A stretch of 55,804 bases of DNA from Clostridia bacterium (GCA_017937865.1 JAGBCU010000039.1:1-55804), one strand, 5' to 3'; numbered from the stretch's first letter, positions 26,462 to 36,127 are shown. Numbers and translations are program-made. Notes: generated by a model not told the origin, from the letters alone.

Positions 26462-28120
26462 TTATACATTTTCAGCTGTTTTCACAAGCTCTTCAGCTCG
26501 TTTTAAAGCGATATCAATATGAGGGCAGAAGTTTTCAGCACCTATTCTTTTATAAATACCCGATTTCTTTAAAATCTTAAGGGGTTGCTCGTTAAGATGA
26601 GAAACCACAAGCTTAATTCCTTTTTTATCAAGGCTTTCCAAAATCGTTTCAAAAGCGTGAATACCGGTTGCATCTATTGCAGGTACGCTTCTCATACGAA
26701 GAACGAGAACCTTTTTTGTCTTATCGGCTCTTAAAACGGCATCGGAAAATTTTGTTGCAACACCGAAGAAAATCGGTCCCGTTATTTCGAAAACAGAAAC
26801 TCCCTCGGGTATTGTTTTTAAGCCGATATTATCCTCGTCGGTTGCTTCGTCAATTTCTTTCCAGCCGTATGCATTAGTTTCATCACTCATTCGCTTCATA
26901 AAGAGAAGTGTTGAAAGCACAAGACCTACACAAATAGCAACAACAAGGTCAAACACGATTGTAAGAATAAAGGTTACTACGAGTACGAGAATATCACTTT
27001 TCGGTGAATGCTTAACTATTGAAATGAATTCTCGCCACTCGCTCATATTGTAAGCTACCATAAAGAGAATTGCTGCAATTGCAGGCATAGGAATATATGA
27101 TGCTAAAGGCATAGCCACAAGAAGAACAACGAGAAGAACAACCGCGTGTACCATACCCGCAACAGGTGTTCTACCTCCGTTTTTAACGTTAGCCGCAGTT
27201 CTTGCTATAGCACCCGTTGCAGGAATACCGCCGAAAAGAGCAGAGCAGATGTTACCTGCACCTTGAGCTATAAGCTCCATATTTGAGTTGTGACGGCTAC
27301 CTATCATACCGTCGGCAACAACGCAGGAAAGAAGGCTTTCAACAGCCGCAAGAACAGCAATTGTTACCGCATCGGGTATAACTGCTTTAACAGTATCAAA
27401 AGAGAACGAGGGAATTGAGGGCTTCGGTAATTCTGAAGAAATTTCGTAAAGGTCACCGATTGTAAGAACGTTTAAATCAAGAACCTTAACAAGCAATGCT
27501 GAAACAAGAATTGCAATTAAGGATGCAGGGATTTTCTTTAAAAGCTTTGGTGAAACAATAAGAATCAAAAGTGAAACTCCGCCGATAATAGTTGCCTCAA
27601 TATTAATTGTACCAAAGCAAGCAACTACCTCTTTCACCTTATCAATTGTTTCAATAGGAGCTTCGTTAAAGGTAAGACCGAAAAAGTCTTTAATCTGACC
27701 GATAAGAATTGTAATAGCAATACCCGAGGTAAAGCCCGTAGTAATTGTAAAGGGTATAAATTTAATAAGGCTACCTAACTTAAATACACCCATTAAAATA
27801 AGCATTATACCCGCAAGAATTGTTGCGATTACAAGACCAGAAAAGCCGTTTGTTGCAATAACACCCGCTACTATTGAAGCGAAGGCGGCTGTAGGACCTG
27901 CAATCTGAACACGGCTACCGCCTAAAAAGGATATTACAAAGCCTGCGGCAATTGCTGTATAAAGACCCTGCTCGGGTGTTGCCCCCGAAGCGAGAGCTAA
28001 CGCAATAGAAAGAGGCAAGGCAATTATAGCAACGATAAAGCCTGCGGTAATATCTTTAATAAGCTGTTGTTTCGAATACTTTTTCATTGTAGAAAAAAGC
28101 TTTGGTTGAAGTTTTCCCAT
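26462..28120 (-). CDS. SulP family anion transporter with STAS domain
   Basis: 552 residues. The N-terminal membrane domain (about 20-400) has the SulP signatures LPLSIALALASGATPEQGLYTAIAAGF and QIAGPTAAFASIVAGV. Around residue 280 GNICSALFGGIPATGAIARTAANVKNGGRTPVAG is present. The C-terminal STAS domain (about 435-545) includes MRSVPAIDATGIHAFE. Members carry sulfate, bicarbonate or other anions. The gene stands alone with a terminator, so the substrate cannot be judged from neighbours. Confidence 0.92.
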   Translation of the reverse strand: MGKLQPKLFSTMKKYSKQQLIKDITAGFIVAIIALPLSIALALASGATPEQGLYTAIAAGFVISFLGGSRVQIAGPTAAFASIVAGVIATNGFSGLVIATILAGIMLILMGVFKLGSLIKFIPFTITTGFTSGIAITILIGQIKDFFGLTFNEAPIETIDKVKEVVACFGTINIEATIIGGVSLLILIVSPKLLKKIPASLIAILVSALLVKVLDLNVLTIGDLYEISSELPKPSIPSFSFDTVKAVIPDAVTIAVLAAVESLLSCVVADGMIGSRHNSNMELIAQGAGNICSALFGGIPATGAIARTAANVKNGGRTPVAGMVHAVVLLVVLLVAMPLASYIPMPAIAAILFMVAYNMSEWREFISIVKHSPKSDILVLVVTFILTIVFDLVVAICVGLVLSTLLFMKRMSDETNAYGWKEIDEATDEDNIGLKTIPEGVSVFEITGPIFFGVATKFSDAVLRADKTKKVLVLRMRSVPAIDATGIHAFETILESLDKKGIKLVVSHLNEQPLKILKKSGIYKRIGAENFCPHIDIALKRAEELVKTAENV

Positions 28121-28480
28121 ACCTATCCCCTATATATTTAAAAATTACGTGGGTATTATAAACCTCTAAAAGTTACTTTTCAAGAGAAAAAGCAAAACTT
28201 ACGGCTTTTTTATTAGTAGTATTTACACAATTAAAAAGGCAATATTTTGTTGAGGTTTCACAAAACACTGAAACATCCCAATTTCAATTGAGGTTTTTGA
28301 GAAAAAATGTTATAATTTGTACATAAAGCACGCTACATAAACAGCAATCAAAATAAGGCGGGTTTTAAGTATGGCATGAAAACAGGAACAAGAGTTTTCT
28401 CTGTAAAAAACCAGTAAAACAAAAAAAGTTGCACCCCTCCTGTCCGAACCATCCCCCGTTTGCCATTGGAGGTATCTTTA
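28121..28480 (+). promoter_or_regulatory. Intergenic region with promoter and leader
   Basis: Between divergent sulP and the unknown gene at 28481. A promoter with TTGAGG (28288-28293), a 17-base spacer and TATAAT (28311-28316) points right. About 150 bases of leader follow, up to GGAGGT before the ATG at 28481. I find no recognised riboswitch in the leader. Confidence 0.7.
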
Positions 28481-29332
28481 ATGGAAGAGATTTTACAAGT
28501 AATTCAAGATATTCACCAAAACTTCACCTCTGATATCGAAAATTTTAATTTTGATGTTTTAAGAAAGAAACGCGAAGAATTGATTGATTTGGGTAAAATA
28601 ATAGGCTGTAAAGAAGGCTTTTTCAAAGATTATTTAATTTCTTTGGATGTTTCATATAAGTATTCCTGTTTTTCTCATTCATTTTGGGGATATTATACGC
28701 CGTCGATTATTGATGATTTCGTAATACGAAACCGAAAACGTCCTAAAAAACTCTTCAAACAAAAACCGCAAAAGCCAACATATTACGAGTATGTTTATAA
28801 TGGCAATCAGTTGGTCGCTCTGAATTATATATCTAATGAAAATGTATATTCAACCACATATTTTTGCTATGTAGACAATAGGATTTATAGTTTCACTTTC
28901 CCTGAACCGTTTAAATATGAGGTTCGTATTTATGAAGCAGAGTTCGATGACTTTAAGAAAATTAAGGCTGTTTCATATATAGATACATTCGGTTTACCAG
29001 AAAGTGAAACTGACGAAAAGGTTTTGAGAAAATGTCAAAAAGGTGCAAAAGCCGCTTTGCTTGATTTTCAGTATTACCATTATAACGAATCTGGAACTCT
29101 TGAATACGGAGATAATTATACGAGAATCTATAATTTTTCTCCCCAAATTTCAGGGCTAAAATTAGGGCAACGATTTCGTTTCTCTTATGATGATAACGGC
29201 AAAATAACAGGATGCTATTATTCAAAAGATGAGATACCTTGTGTATTTGTGCCTACACCCGAAGAAAAAAACATACAATTTGATAATACAGACAGATCTT
29301 ACGAATATTTTAAAAATATGGGGTTGTTATAA
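28481..29332 (+). CDS. Unrecognised cytoplasmic protein
   Basis: 283 residues. The ATG at 28481 is chosen because GGAGGT lies 7 bases upstream. The first 60 residues are helical and charged, and the rest is rich in Tyr, Phe and Asp with beta strands (YYEYVYNGNQLVALNYISNENVYSTTYFCYVDNRIYSF). No signal peptide or membrane segment is seen. The style (single-domain, aromatic, acidic, followed by a lipoprotein) is reminiscent of immunity or effector-neighbour proteins, but no toxin gene is nearby. It is AT-rich. It lies 14 bases before the lipoprotein gene and shares its promoter. Confidence 0.65.
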   Translation: MEEILQVIQDIHQNFTSDIENFNFDVLRKKREELIDLGKIIGCKEGFFKDYLISLDVSYKYSCFSHSFWGYYTPSIIDDFVIRNRKRPKKLFKQKPQKPTYYEYVYNGNQLVALNYISNENVYSTTYFCYVDNRIYSFTFPEPFKYEVRIYEAEFDDFKKIKAVSYIDTFGLPESETDEKVLRKCQKGAKAALLDFQYYHYNESGTLEYGDNYTRIYNFSPQISGLKLGQRFRFSYDDNGKITGCYYSKDEIPCVFVPTPEEKNIQFDNTDRSYEYFKNMGLL

Positions 29333-29346
29333 AGGAGTTGGTTGTT

Positions 29347-30057
29347 ATGGTAAACGGTAAAAAATCTTCTTTAGTTTTAATAATTTTAACTCTTGTTTTT
29401 ATATTGAGCTCTTGTACAGTTCCGAAAGAAGATATAAACGTATTAAATATTTGTTACAAAATATCCGAACAAGCTTTTTCTGAAGGCTTCGAAAAAGACA
29501 ATTTAGATTTTTTTGAAAATGACAAGTATTTTGTTACTGCTTTAGAAAACGGCTTATATGATTCCTGTTATTCAAAAAGTGATTTTAAAAATAGAAGCTT
29601 TTATTTTTCAACAGGTAATAAAGAAAACGGAAATAAAGAGTTTCAGATTAACCGTTGTAAAGACACTTTGATTGCTATGCATCTTGCTTACACGCTTTCT
29701 TATGATTCAAAAAATTTCGAGAATGAGTTTATGACCTGGTATCCTACAATTGATTTCTATTTATCTACCCACTCTGAATTTGTTTACTTAATTCTTGAGC
29801 ATTATGATTGCACAGAAGAAGAAATTGATATTATTGTGAATTCTTTCTCCAAGCTTAGCAAATCTTGCGATTCATCAGTTGATAAATATAAAGCATTAGA
29901 TACGGCATACTTTATTGTAGCAAAATATAACGAAATCTCGAAAAAAAGCATAGAATTCCCTGATGAATTAAAATTAGAATTAGAAAAATATTCGGATTAT
30001 GTTAAGGAAAATCCGAATGAAGTAGCTTTTTGGTTGGGTTATGAAATAAATAATTAA
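29347..30057 (+). CDS. Unrecognised lipoprotein
   Basis: 236 residues from the ATG at 29347, 9 bases after GGAG; the in-frame TTG at 29338 is too close to the site. A signal peptide ends with the lipobox LSSC (Cys24). The mature part is acidic, aromatic and helical (YKISEQAFSEGFEKDN; EEEIDIIVNSFSKLSKSC), without a recognised domain. It is probably tethered to the outer membrane face and cotranscribed with the preceding gene. A terminator follows. Confidence 0.65.
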   Translation: MVNGKKSSLVLIILTLVFILSSCTVPKEDINVLNICYKISEQAFSEGFEKDNLDFFENDKYFVTALENGLYDSCYSKSDFKNRSFYFSTGNKENGNKEFQINRCKDTLIAMHLAYTLSYDSKNFENEFMTWYPTIDFYLSTHSEFVYLILEHYDCTEEEIDIIVNSFSKLSKSCDSSVDKYKALDTAYFIVAKYNEISKKSIEFPDELKLELEKYSDYVKENPNEVAFWLGYEINN

Positions 30058-30063
30058 AACGAA

Positions 30064-30110
30064 AAAACAGGGGCGTTTTTCATTGGAAAAATCGTCCCTG
30101 TTTTATTTTA
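30064..30110 (+). terminator. Intrinsic terminator
   Basis: AAAACAGGGgCGTTTTT pairs with AAAAATCGtCCCTGTTTT and is followed by ATTTTA. Confidence 0.75.
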
Positions 30111-30122
30111 AGTTGATTTTAT

Positions 30123-30243
30123 AACTGTAAGGAACATGGCTTCGCCGTCCGTTCCGTTATGGGAGTGATTCGTTCATCGTTGCACGCTATTCTGTGGGTA
30201 AATTTATTTACGTGGAACACCCAAAGGGATGTTCCTTACAGTT
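30123..30243. repeat. 121-bp element with 15-bp inverted ends
   Basis: AACTGTAAGGAACAT at 30123-30137 is exactly inverted at 30229-30243. The interior holds small loops (ggcTTCGcc) and no gene. A degenerate partial copy of the end (CCGTAAGGAATGCGGC) follows near 30262. It may be a MITE or a folded RNA element. Confidence 0.65.
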
Positions 30244-30337
30244 GTTCAATCTACAGCTATGCCGTAAGGAATGCGGCTCTGCCCATTCAATTAGTTTACC
30301 GTCATAGGTTGTTGTGTAGGTGAGGTTACTTGCATAT

Positions 30338-30400
30338 ACCACCCACCATTGCCATCGGCAATGGTCCCCCCCCTCCTTTTTGCAAGCAAAAAAGAGGGAT
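30338..30400 (+). repeat. Hairpin-mosaic repeat related to 12056-12140
   Basis: CCACCATTGCCATCGGCAATGG followed by a C run and TTTTTGC-AAG-CAAAAA repeats the arrangement seen after lacZ. The shared module order (acccaccattgcc...ggcaatgg then a Y-rich tract then a tgc/gca hairpin) marks a dispersed family. Confidence 0.6.
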
Positions 30401-30425
30401 AGGTTTCGCTACAATTTAGTTTATA

Positions 30426-30480
30426 GAAAAAAATTGGGTCTGCGATAGCAAATATAATTGCCGTCGCAGACCCTTTTCTA
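30426..30480 (-). terminator. Terminator of the ROK-SIS operon
   Basis: GGGTCTGCGA pairs with TCGCAGACCC. On the minus strand it is followed by AATTTTTTTC and on the plus strand by TTTTC, so it may be bidirectional. Related GGGTCTGCGA sequence appears near 55607. Next to it, 30520-30545 carries repeats of GGTGACT of no known meaning. Confidence 0.65.
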
Positions 30481-30574
30481 TTATCTATTCAATTTTATCT
30501 TTTATCTCTTATCTTGCGAAGCTGCTGGAGACTGGTGACTGGTGACTAAAAACAGCAACTTTTTCATTTTATTA

Positions 30575-31213
30575 TTAGTCTGCGAAGTGCTCTGCTTCGA
30601 GCATTGCGCAGATGGTGTGGTAAATCGGCAAGGTGTATTCCTGTATTTCTGCCGTAACCGTTGAGGGTACTTTAATTACTGCATCTGAAATTTCGGCTAA
30701 TTTACCGCCGTTTGCCCCAACTATTGAAACTACCTTTCCGCCTTTTACTTTAGCAGTTATTGCAGCATTTACAACGTTTTCGGAATTCCCTGAGGTTGAA
30801 AGGCACAAGAGCACGTCCTTTTTTCTCATAAGTCCGTAAACCTGCTGAGCGAAAACGGTATTGCTTTCGCAATCGTTACTGATAGCGGTAATAAGTGCAG
30901 TTTCGCTTGCAAGTGATATTGCAGGTAAAGCACCTTGAAGAGCTACGCCTAACTTTTCTGCACCGTAGCTTCTGAAAGCTTCTTTTACGTCAATAGGAAG
31001 CTCTCTTTCAAGCATAAAGCCCTTCATAAGCTCGCCTACTATATGATGACTGTCTGCGGCACTTCCGCCGTTACCGCAAACAAGAAGCTTACCTCTTACG
31101 TTATAGCACTCATTTATGTAATCGAAAACGGATATAAAATCCTTTTTACAGTTTTCTAACTTCGGATATCTTATAAAAAGCTTACTACCGATACTTTTAA
31201 CGTTATCTTTCAT
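30575..31213 (-). CDS. SIS-domain sugar-phosphate isomerase-like protein (GmhA type)
   Basis: 212 residues. The SIS domain has CGNGGSAADSHHIVGELMKGF (about 46-66), the GmhA hallmark, and STSGNSENVVNAAITAK near residue 128. GmhA isomerises sedoheptulose 7-phosphate to D-glycero-D-manno-heptose 7-phosphate. The Glu of the helix motif and the His in YHTICAMLE near the end are present. The ROK kinase gene precedes it by 11 bases. No heptose kinase or nucleotidyltransferase is seen, so another phosphosugar is also possible. Confidence 0.82.
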   Translation of the reverse strand: MKDNVKSIGSKLFIRYPKLENCKKDFISVFDYINECYNVRGKLLVCGNGGSAADSHHIVGELMKGFMLERELPIDVKEAFRSYGAEKLGVALQGALPAISLASETALITAISNDCESNTVFAQQVYGLMRKKDVLLCLSTSGNSENVVNAAITAKVKGGKVVSIVGANGGKLAEISDAVIKVPSTVTAEIQEYTLPIYHTICAMLEAEHFAD

Positions 31214-31224
31214 TTTCTATCACC

Positions 31225-32196
31225 TCAAAAAAGTAAACCTAAGGATGCGAAATCACCTATACTTTCGCCTAATTCAGCAGAAAGTATTTTGCAATTTTTC
31301 ACGTTATCCGTTAATGCTTCATTTTCTATAATTTCTTTTATTTCACTTTGAAAGAACTCTTCGTTTCTTTCAAAAATGCTACCTATAACAATGGCTTCGG
31401 GGTTTATTATATCAATTATAACCGAAAGTCCCCGACCTAAATACTCGGCACATTTTTTATAAACTGCGGTTGCGAATTCATCGCCCTCATACATAGCCTT
31501 TGCAATATTTGCTGCAGTAAGATTAGAGAAATCGGCTTCACTTTTAAAAAGTGAGCTTTTTTTATTTTCACGAAGATACTCTATAGCGGTAAGCTCTGCT
31601 AATTTTTTAATTCCGCCACCCGAGCAAAAGCCCTCGAAGGAGCCTTTTTTACCGTAGCCCTCGGGCCCGTTTTCAGAAAGCCTTATATGGCCTACCTCAC
31701 CTGCTCCGTCATTTGTGCCTGTGTAAAGCTTACCGTCAAGAATAAGACCTGCACCCATACCCGTTCCGAATGTAAGGAAAACGAGATTTTGGTAGTCTCT
31801 GCCTGCACCGAATCGCCATTCGGCAACCGCACAGGCATTGGCGTCGTTATGAAGAATTGCTTTCACGCCAAAATGCTCACTTACTATATCAACTATCGGC
31901 ACGTTGTCCCAATCGGGTAAATTAGGCGGACACATTATAACACCTTTTTTACTGTTAAGCGGCCCGCCACAACTGATACCGACACCGATTAACTCGGTAT
32001 TTTTGACGTTGTTTCTTTCAAGCAGTTCATCAGCTTTAGAAAGAATTTCTTTTGTTATTTCGTTATAACCACGGTTGACGTTTGTGGGAAATTTTATTTT
32101 ATCGATTATAAAATCACTGATATTATCGGGAATTTCACCCTTGCCTAAAACGACGGCACATTTTGTTCCGCCTATATCAATACCTAATGAATACAC
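31225..32196 (-). CDS. ROK-family sugar kinase-like protein
   Basis: 323 residues. The ATP loop LGIDIGGTKCAVVLG lies at residues 4-18, HNDANACAVAEWRFG near 115 and FLTFGTGMGAGLILDG near 138. The usual ROK zinc motif CxCGxxGCxE is replaced by GYGKKGSFEGFCSGGG, so the zinc-binding cysteines are missing although EVGHI is kept. It probably phosphorylates a hexose; there is no N-terminal helix-turn-helix, so it is not an NagC/XylR-like repressor. It precedes the SIS gene in one operon. Confidence 0.83.
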   Translation of the reverse strand: MYSLGIDIGGTKCAVVLGKGEIPDNISDFIIDKIKFPTNVNRGYNEITKEILSKADELLERNNVKNTELIGVGISCGGPLNSKKGVIMCPPNLPDWDNVPIVDIVSEHFGVKAILHNDANACAVAEWRFGAGRDYQNLVFLTFGTGMGAGLILDGKLYTGTNDGAGEVGHIRLSENGPEGYGKKGSFEGFCSGGGIKKLAELTAIEYLRENKKSSLFKSEADFSNLTAANIAKAMYEGDEFATAVYKKCAEYLGRGLSVIIDIINPEAIVIGSIFERNEEFFQSEIKEIIENEALTDNVKNCKILSAELGESIGDFASLGLLF

Positions 32197-32281
32197 CTTA
32201 TCACCGCCAAAACTATGGTAGCTTCATAATACCAAAAATATTACGAAAAAACAACATCCACAGGTAATTTTGTAGATTTTC

Positions 32282-33454
32282 TTACGAAATTTCTTTTTGG
32301 CTGTTAAAGGTTTCCTCACCTATTCTTCTTATAGTTGTTTCAACCGTTACCGAAAGCTTGATTTCGGGGAAAATATTACCCCAATCATCTGCGAGAGTGT
32401 TGTATAAGTCTAAATTTTCAAGCCTTAACCTTTTACCGAATCTTATTACGTCTGATGATGGTGTGTTTTGTAAAGAAACAAACGTATTTTCAACCTTTTT
32501 ACAAATTGATTCCCCCACACCTTTTTGAAGTGCATTAAGAATCTCGGTATCGTTTTTAAAATTCTCCTGACCCTCAATTTCATCTAAATCGCAGGAAAGC
32601 TTGATTTTCATATTGTATTTTAAAACGCCGTCATCCTCGATAATTTCAAAAGAGGTTGTACCTTTGTTTATTAAAAACGTTGCTTTTCCTTTATCGGAAA
32701 TATGGGCGGTTATATAGCCTTTTTTTACGGTATCGTTTAAAAATGCAAGTCCCTCGGCGGTAGCAGAATCTATATATTTTAAAAATTTACCGTCTGCACC
32801 GAAAACACCGCAACCGTCCAAAAAGTAGTTTTCATTTTCGCCGTTTTTTTGAACACTTACAGCAGGAATGCAAAGACCCGAGGTAGCATCCTTAAGATGA
32901 TTTACCGCATCGATTATACGAACTCGGGGAATTATTGAGTTGTTATACCCCTCTTCAAGCATATTTTCTAAAATTTCGCATTTAACTCCGTCTTTAAAAA
33001 GCTCAGCTCTGATTAAATCCTCGGCTGAAGAATTTTTTGCAACGCAGATAAGCTGTGAAACTCTTGAATCGTAATCTCTTTCAAAAAAATCTATTACGTC
33101 TCTTAAATCACGGTTTATTGCTTTTTCGCCTAAAACTACAACTCGGTTATGGGCAAACAGTGGCTCGTTTCCGCTTTTTTCGGTAAGCTTTCTTAAAGCC
33201 TCGGAAACAGTTTCTCCTTTTGCAGAATATATTTTAGTTTTGTTTTCGCTCGTACCGTCACCGCCCGGACTACCGCTTTGCTCATTATTTAAAATCTCTA
33301 CGGTAACGGTATAAATATCATTTTCGAAATCGATGCCTATACCCTGCATTATCATCAATTCCGAAAGCTCTGTACCCGGTTTTTCGCAGGATGAAAAAAG
33401 AGTTACACAAAACAAGCACAAAAGAAATACGGTTACAATTTTAATTTTTCTCAT
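32282..33454 (-). CDS. Spore germination lipoprotein GerC (GerAC family)
   Basis: 390 residues from the ATG at 33454, where the signal peptide and lipobox LFSSC (Cys23) begin properly; a start at 33472 would add six residues. The Ger(x)C pattern is clear: ELSELMIMQGIGIDFENDIYTVTVEILN, then AHNRVVVLGEKAINRDLRDVIDFFERD. The C-terminal domain contains the late KRLRLENLDLYNTLADDW. It forms the lipoprotein subunit of a GerA-type nutrient receptor in the spore inner membrane. It overlaps gerB by 14 bases. Confidence 0.9.
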   Translation of the reverse strand: MRKIKIVTVFLLCLFCVTLFSSCEKPGTELSELMIMQGIGIDFENDIYTVTVEILNNEQSGSPGGDGTSENKTKIYSAKGETVSEALRKLTEKSGNEPLFAHNRVVVLGEKAINRDLRDVIDFFERDYDSRVSQLICVAKNSSAEDLIRAELFKDGVKCEILENMLEEGYNNSIIPRVRIIDAVNHLKDATSGLCIPAVSVQKNGENENYFLDGCGVFGADGKFLKYIDSATAEGLAFLNDTVKKGYITAHISDKGKATFLINKGTTSFEIIEDDGVLKYNMKIKLSCDLDEIEGQENFKNDTEILNALQKGVGESICKKVENTFVSLQNTPSSDVIRFGKRLRLENLDLYNTLADDWGNIFPEIKLSVTVETTIRRIGEETFNSQKEIS

Positions 33455-34535
33455 AATTTTTCCGCCTATCATAAATAAAGTTAACCCCTATCAATATTGC
33501 AGGTAAAATTATTACGGGTACAACGTAAACACCGATTGCAACCGCCGCAGAGGAAACGAAAGAAAAACGAACAATATTACTTGAAACAAAAACAAGAATT
33601 GAAGCTATAGCCACACCTATAAATGCGGAAAACAGTTTTCTGTGCTTATTGATTTTTTTGAAGCTGAAAGAAAAGGTCCGGACGATTATATAAATAAAAA
33701 ACGTTAATTTAACTACTATGCATAGAATCCATATAGCTGTTTCTAAAGCATCTAACCTTTCAAAAAGTCCGAATTCTGCAAGGGAAATTGCCGCATAGGT
33801 TGGAAAAAGCTGAGTATCTGCAAATTCACCTAAGGTGCCTACAACGAAAAACAATATAACTGAAAACGAAACGGCACTTAAAATACTCCATAAAAAATAG
33901 TTTTTCTTTACGTTCCCTTTAATATTTGAAACCACAAGCGGAATTGTGCCGATTTCGGAGGCTTGAATTGAAAAGTAAAGGCTGTCTTTCGCAAAATCGG
34001 TTACACCGTTTTCAAAAACAGGTGTAAAGTTAAGAAAATCCACCTCTTGAAACAAGGTTAAAGCCGCAAATCCGGTTGCTAAAACAACTATCATTAAAAA
34101 TACCGTGCTTGCTCTTGAAAGACCGCCTAAGCCTAAATGAGATAAAAAGCAACAAACGATTATTAGACCTACGAGGAAAAAAGTCATATCTTTATCGGGG
34201 AAAAGCTCCGAGGATGCAAATAAATCAAACCTTGCCGCAGTTATAAGAGCATCAAAAAAATACACAACGCCGTATAATACTGAGATTATTTTAAACATCT
34301 TACTTTTTGAAAGCTCGTTTCTTTGCTCTTGTGAAAACACCTTGTATTTATTCATAAGGTAACACATAGGAAGAAAAGCAACTATACTTATGACAGCAAA
34401 GACTAACGGACGAAGAAGCGAATCCGTTTGGGCTACGCTTACTCTACGGTCGGCAATATACATAAATATACTGCTTAATACCGACAGATATAAAAGAGAA
34501 AAAAACTGCGACGGTGTCGCTCTGTCTTTAAGCAT
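33441..34535 (-). CDS. Spore germination permease GerB
   Basis: 364 residues with about ten membrane helices in the amino-acid-permease-like GerB fold. It lies between gerA and gerC with an 8-base overlap to gerA. GerB is the ligand-binding subunit of the receptor that senses amino acids or sugars. The sequence (VFSQEQRNELSKSKMFKII and PVFENGVTDFAKDSLYFSIQASEIGTIPLV) fits the family. The ligand cannot be read from the sequence. Confidence 0.9.
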   Translation of the reverse strand: MLKDRATPSQFFSLLYLSVLSSIFMYIADRRVSVAQTDSLLRPLVFAVISIVAFLPMCYLMNKYKVFSQEQRNELSKSKMFKIISVLYGVVYFFDALITAARFDLFASSELFPDKDMTFFLVGLIIVCCFLSHLGLGGLSRASTVFLMIVVLATGFAALTLFQEVDFLNFTPVFENGVTDFAKDSLYFSIQASEIGTIPLVVSNIKGNVKKNYFLWSILSAVSFSVILFFVVGTLGEFADTQLFPTYAAISLAEFGLFERLDALETAIWILCIVVKLTFFIYIIVRTFSFSFKKINKHRKLFSAFIGVAIASILVFVSSNIVRFSFVSSAAVAIGVYVVPVIILPAILIGVNFIYDRRKNYEKN

Positions 34536-36048
34536 CGTTTACATTCTTCCCCTCTTCTTTTGTCATTTTAAGACCGTTTATATCAAATATCCTTGCACCT
34601 AATTTTTCGTTACTCAATCTGAATACAGAATCTCTGAAAAGCGCTTTATCGTAAGGCGTAAGCGGTGCTAAAAAAGGCACGCCGTAATCGGTCATAGAAG
34701 CAAGGCTTATAACGAATACTGCCGCACCTATTACAATTCCGTAAAGCCCCGTGCTACCGCCTATGAGGATAAAAACTATTCTTAAAATTGCTATAGGCTG
34801 ATAAACGTCTGAGGACACAAGAGAGCAAATAGCCGTTAATGCAACAACGATAAGCATAGGTGCACCTATAAGACCTGCCGTTACCGCCGCATCACCTATA
34901 ACAAGAGCACCGACTATGCTTATAGCGTGACCCACGGTTTTCGGCATTCGCAGGCCTGCCTCTCGCACAATCTCGTAAATAAAATGAATAATCAGTGCTT
35001 CAATAGTCAGTGTAAACAGGGTGTTACTTTCCATAATTACAATGTTATACAGCATATCGTCGGGTAGCATTTCCTGATGAAAAAGACCTATTGAAACGAA
35101 AACGCCGGGTAAAAACACGCTTATTAAAAATGCAAGTATTCTTACACTTCTCATAAACGCCGCATAAAACGGACGGTTAACGTAATCGTCAAGGGTTTGA
35201 AAGTTTTCAATAAAAAGACGGGGCACTACAAGTGCAAAGGGTGTGCCGTCGATAATTAACCCCACCTTGCCCTCGCAAAGCTTTGCGGCAAAGGTATCGG
35301 GTCTTTGAGTTTCACCTACCATTGTAAAAAGACTTTTTCGTTTTGTATCTAAGGTTTTTCTAAGATACCCCGCACCTAAAACCATATCAATATTAAGTCC
35401 TTGCAGACGGCTTCGTACTTCTTCAAGGGTATCGGGGTTTACCCGCCCTTTCATATAGCAAATAAGCACTCTCGTTTTTCCCGTTTTGCCCGTTTCAAGC
35501 ATCTCAATTTTAAAATTTGTTGTGCAAAGCCTTTTTCTGACTAGGGTAAGATTTGTTTTAATATTTTCAGTAAACCCTTCTCTTGAGCCGAACTCCTGCA
35601 CCTCGGTATCAGGCTCGGTTATTGCTCTTTCAGGTATATTCTGCACACCGAAAATAATGCATTCCTTTTGCCCCTCAAGGAAAATAAGAAGAGTTCCCCT
35701 TAAAAGCTGCATTATTGCGTTATCAAGGCTTGTTTCTTTCTTTTGCTCTGTACCGCAGATAATTCTGTCAGCAATAAAATCAAGCGGTGAATCCTCAGGC
35801 AATTCACCTTTATAAGAAAGTATCGGTCTTATAGCATTATCGGCGATTTTTTGAGAATTGCAAAGCCCGTCGCAGTTTGCAAAAACAACACACTTGCCGT
35901 TGCAATAGCCTTTTTTTACTACTATATCAAAGCTACCCTCAAAGGCTTGTTTTATAAGTCTGCCGTTTTCAACGGCATTTTCACGTATATCACCGAAAGA
36001 TTCTTCAGTAAGATTATCAATATTTAAAAACGTATTTTTTTCAGTCAC
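34528..36048 (-). CDS. Spore germination receptor subunit GerA
   Basis: 506 residues. I start at the GTG at 36048, with GGTGAT just before it; a longer frame to 36288 runs across the divergent yetF gene and its promoter. The cytoplasmic N-terminal part (about 1-300) and four to five membrane helices follow the GerA pattern, with GLIIDGTPFALVVPRLFIENFQTLDDYVNRPFYA and EAGLRMPKTVGHAISIVGALVIGDAAVTAGL. It forms the channel part of the nutrient receptor. Its presence with gerB, gerC and dpaAB shows the host makes endospores. Confidence 0.92.
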   Translation of the reverse strand: MTEKNTFLNIDNLTEESFGDIRENAVENGRLIKQAFEGSFDIVVKKGYCNGKCVVFANCDGLCNSQKIADNAIRPILSYKGELPEDSPLDFIADRIICGTEQKKETSLDNAIMQLLRGTLLIFLEGQKECIIFGVQNIPERAITEPDTEVQEFGSREGFTENIKTNLTLVRKRLCTTNFKIEMLETGKTGKTRVLICYMKGRVNPDTLEEVRSRLQGLNIDMVLGAGYLRKTLDTKRKSLFTMVGETQRPDTFAAKLCEGKVGLIIDGTPFALVVPRLFIENFQTLDDYVNRPFYAAFMRSVRILAFLISVFLPGVFVSIGLFHQEMLPDDMLYNIVIMESNTLFTLTIEALIIHFIYEIVREAGLRMPKTVGHAISIVGALVIGDAAVTAGLIGAPMLIVVALTAICSLVSSDVYQPIAILRIVFILIGGSTGLYGIVIGAAVFVISLASMTDYGVPFLAPLTPYDKALFRDSVFRLSNEKLGARIFDINGLKMTKEEGKNVNDA

Positions 36049-36127
36049 ATAATCACCGAAAATGTTTTTTCCTTTTTTTATAAGAATATACAAAGCCTTA
36101 CAGGAAAAGATAATTCGGGTGACTAAA

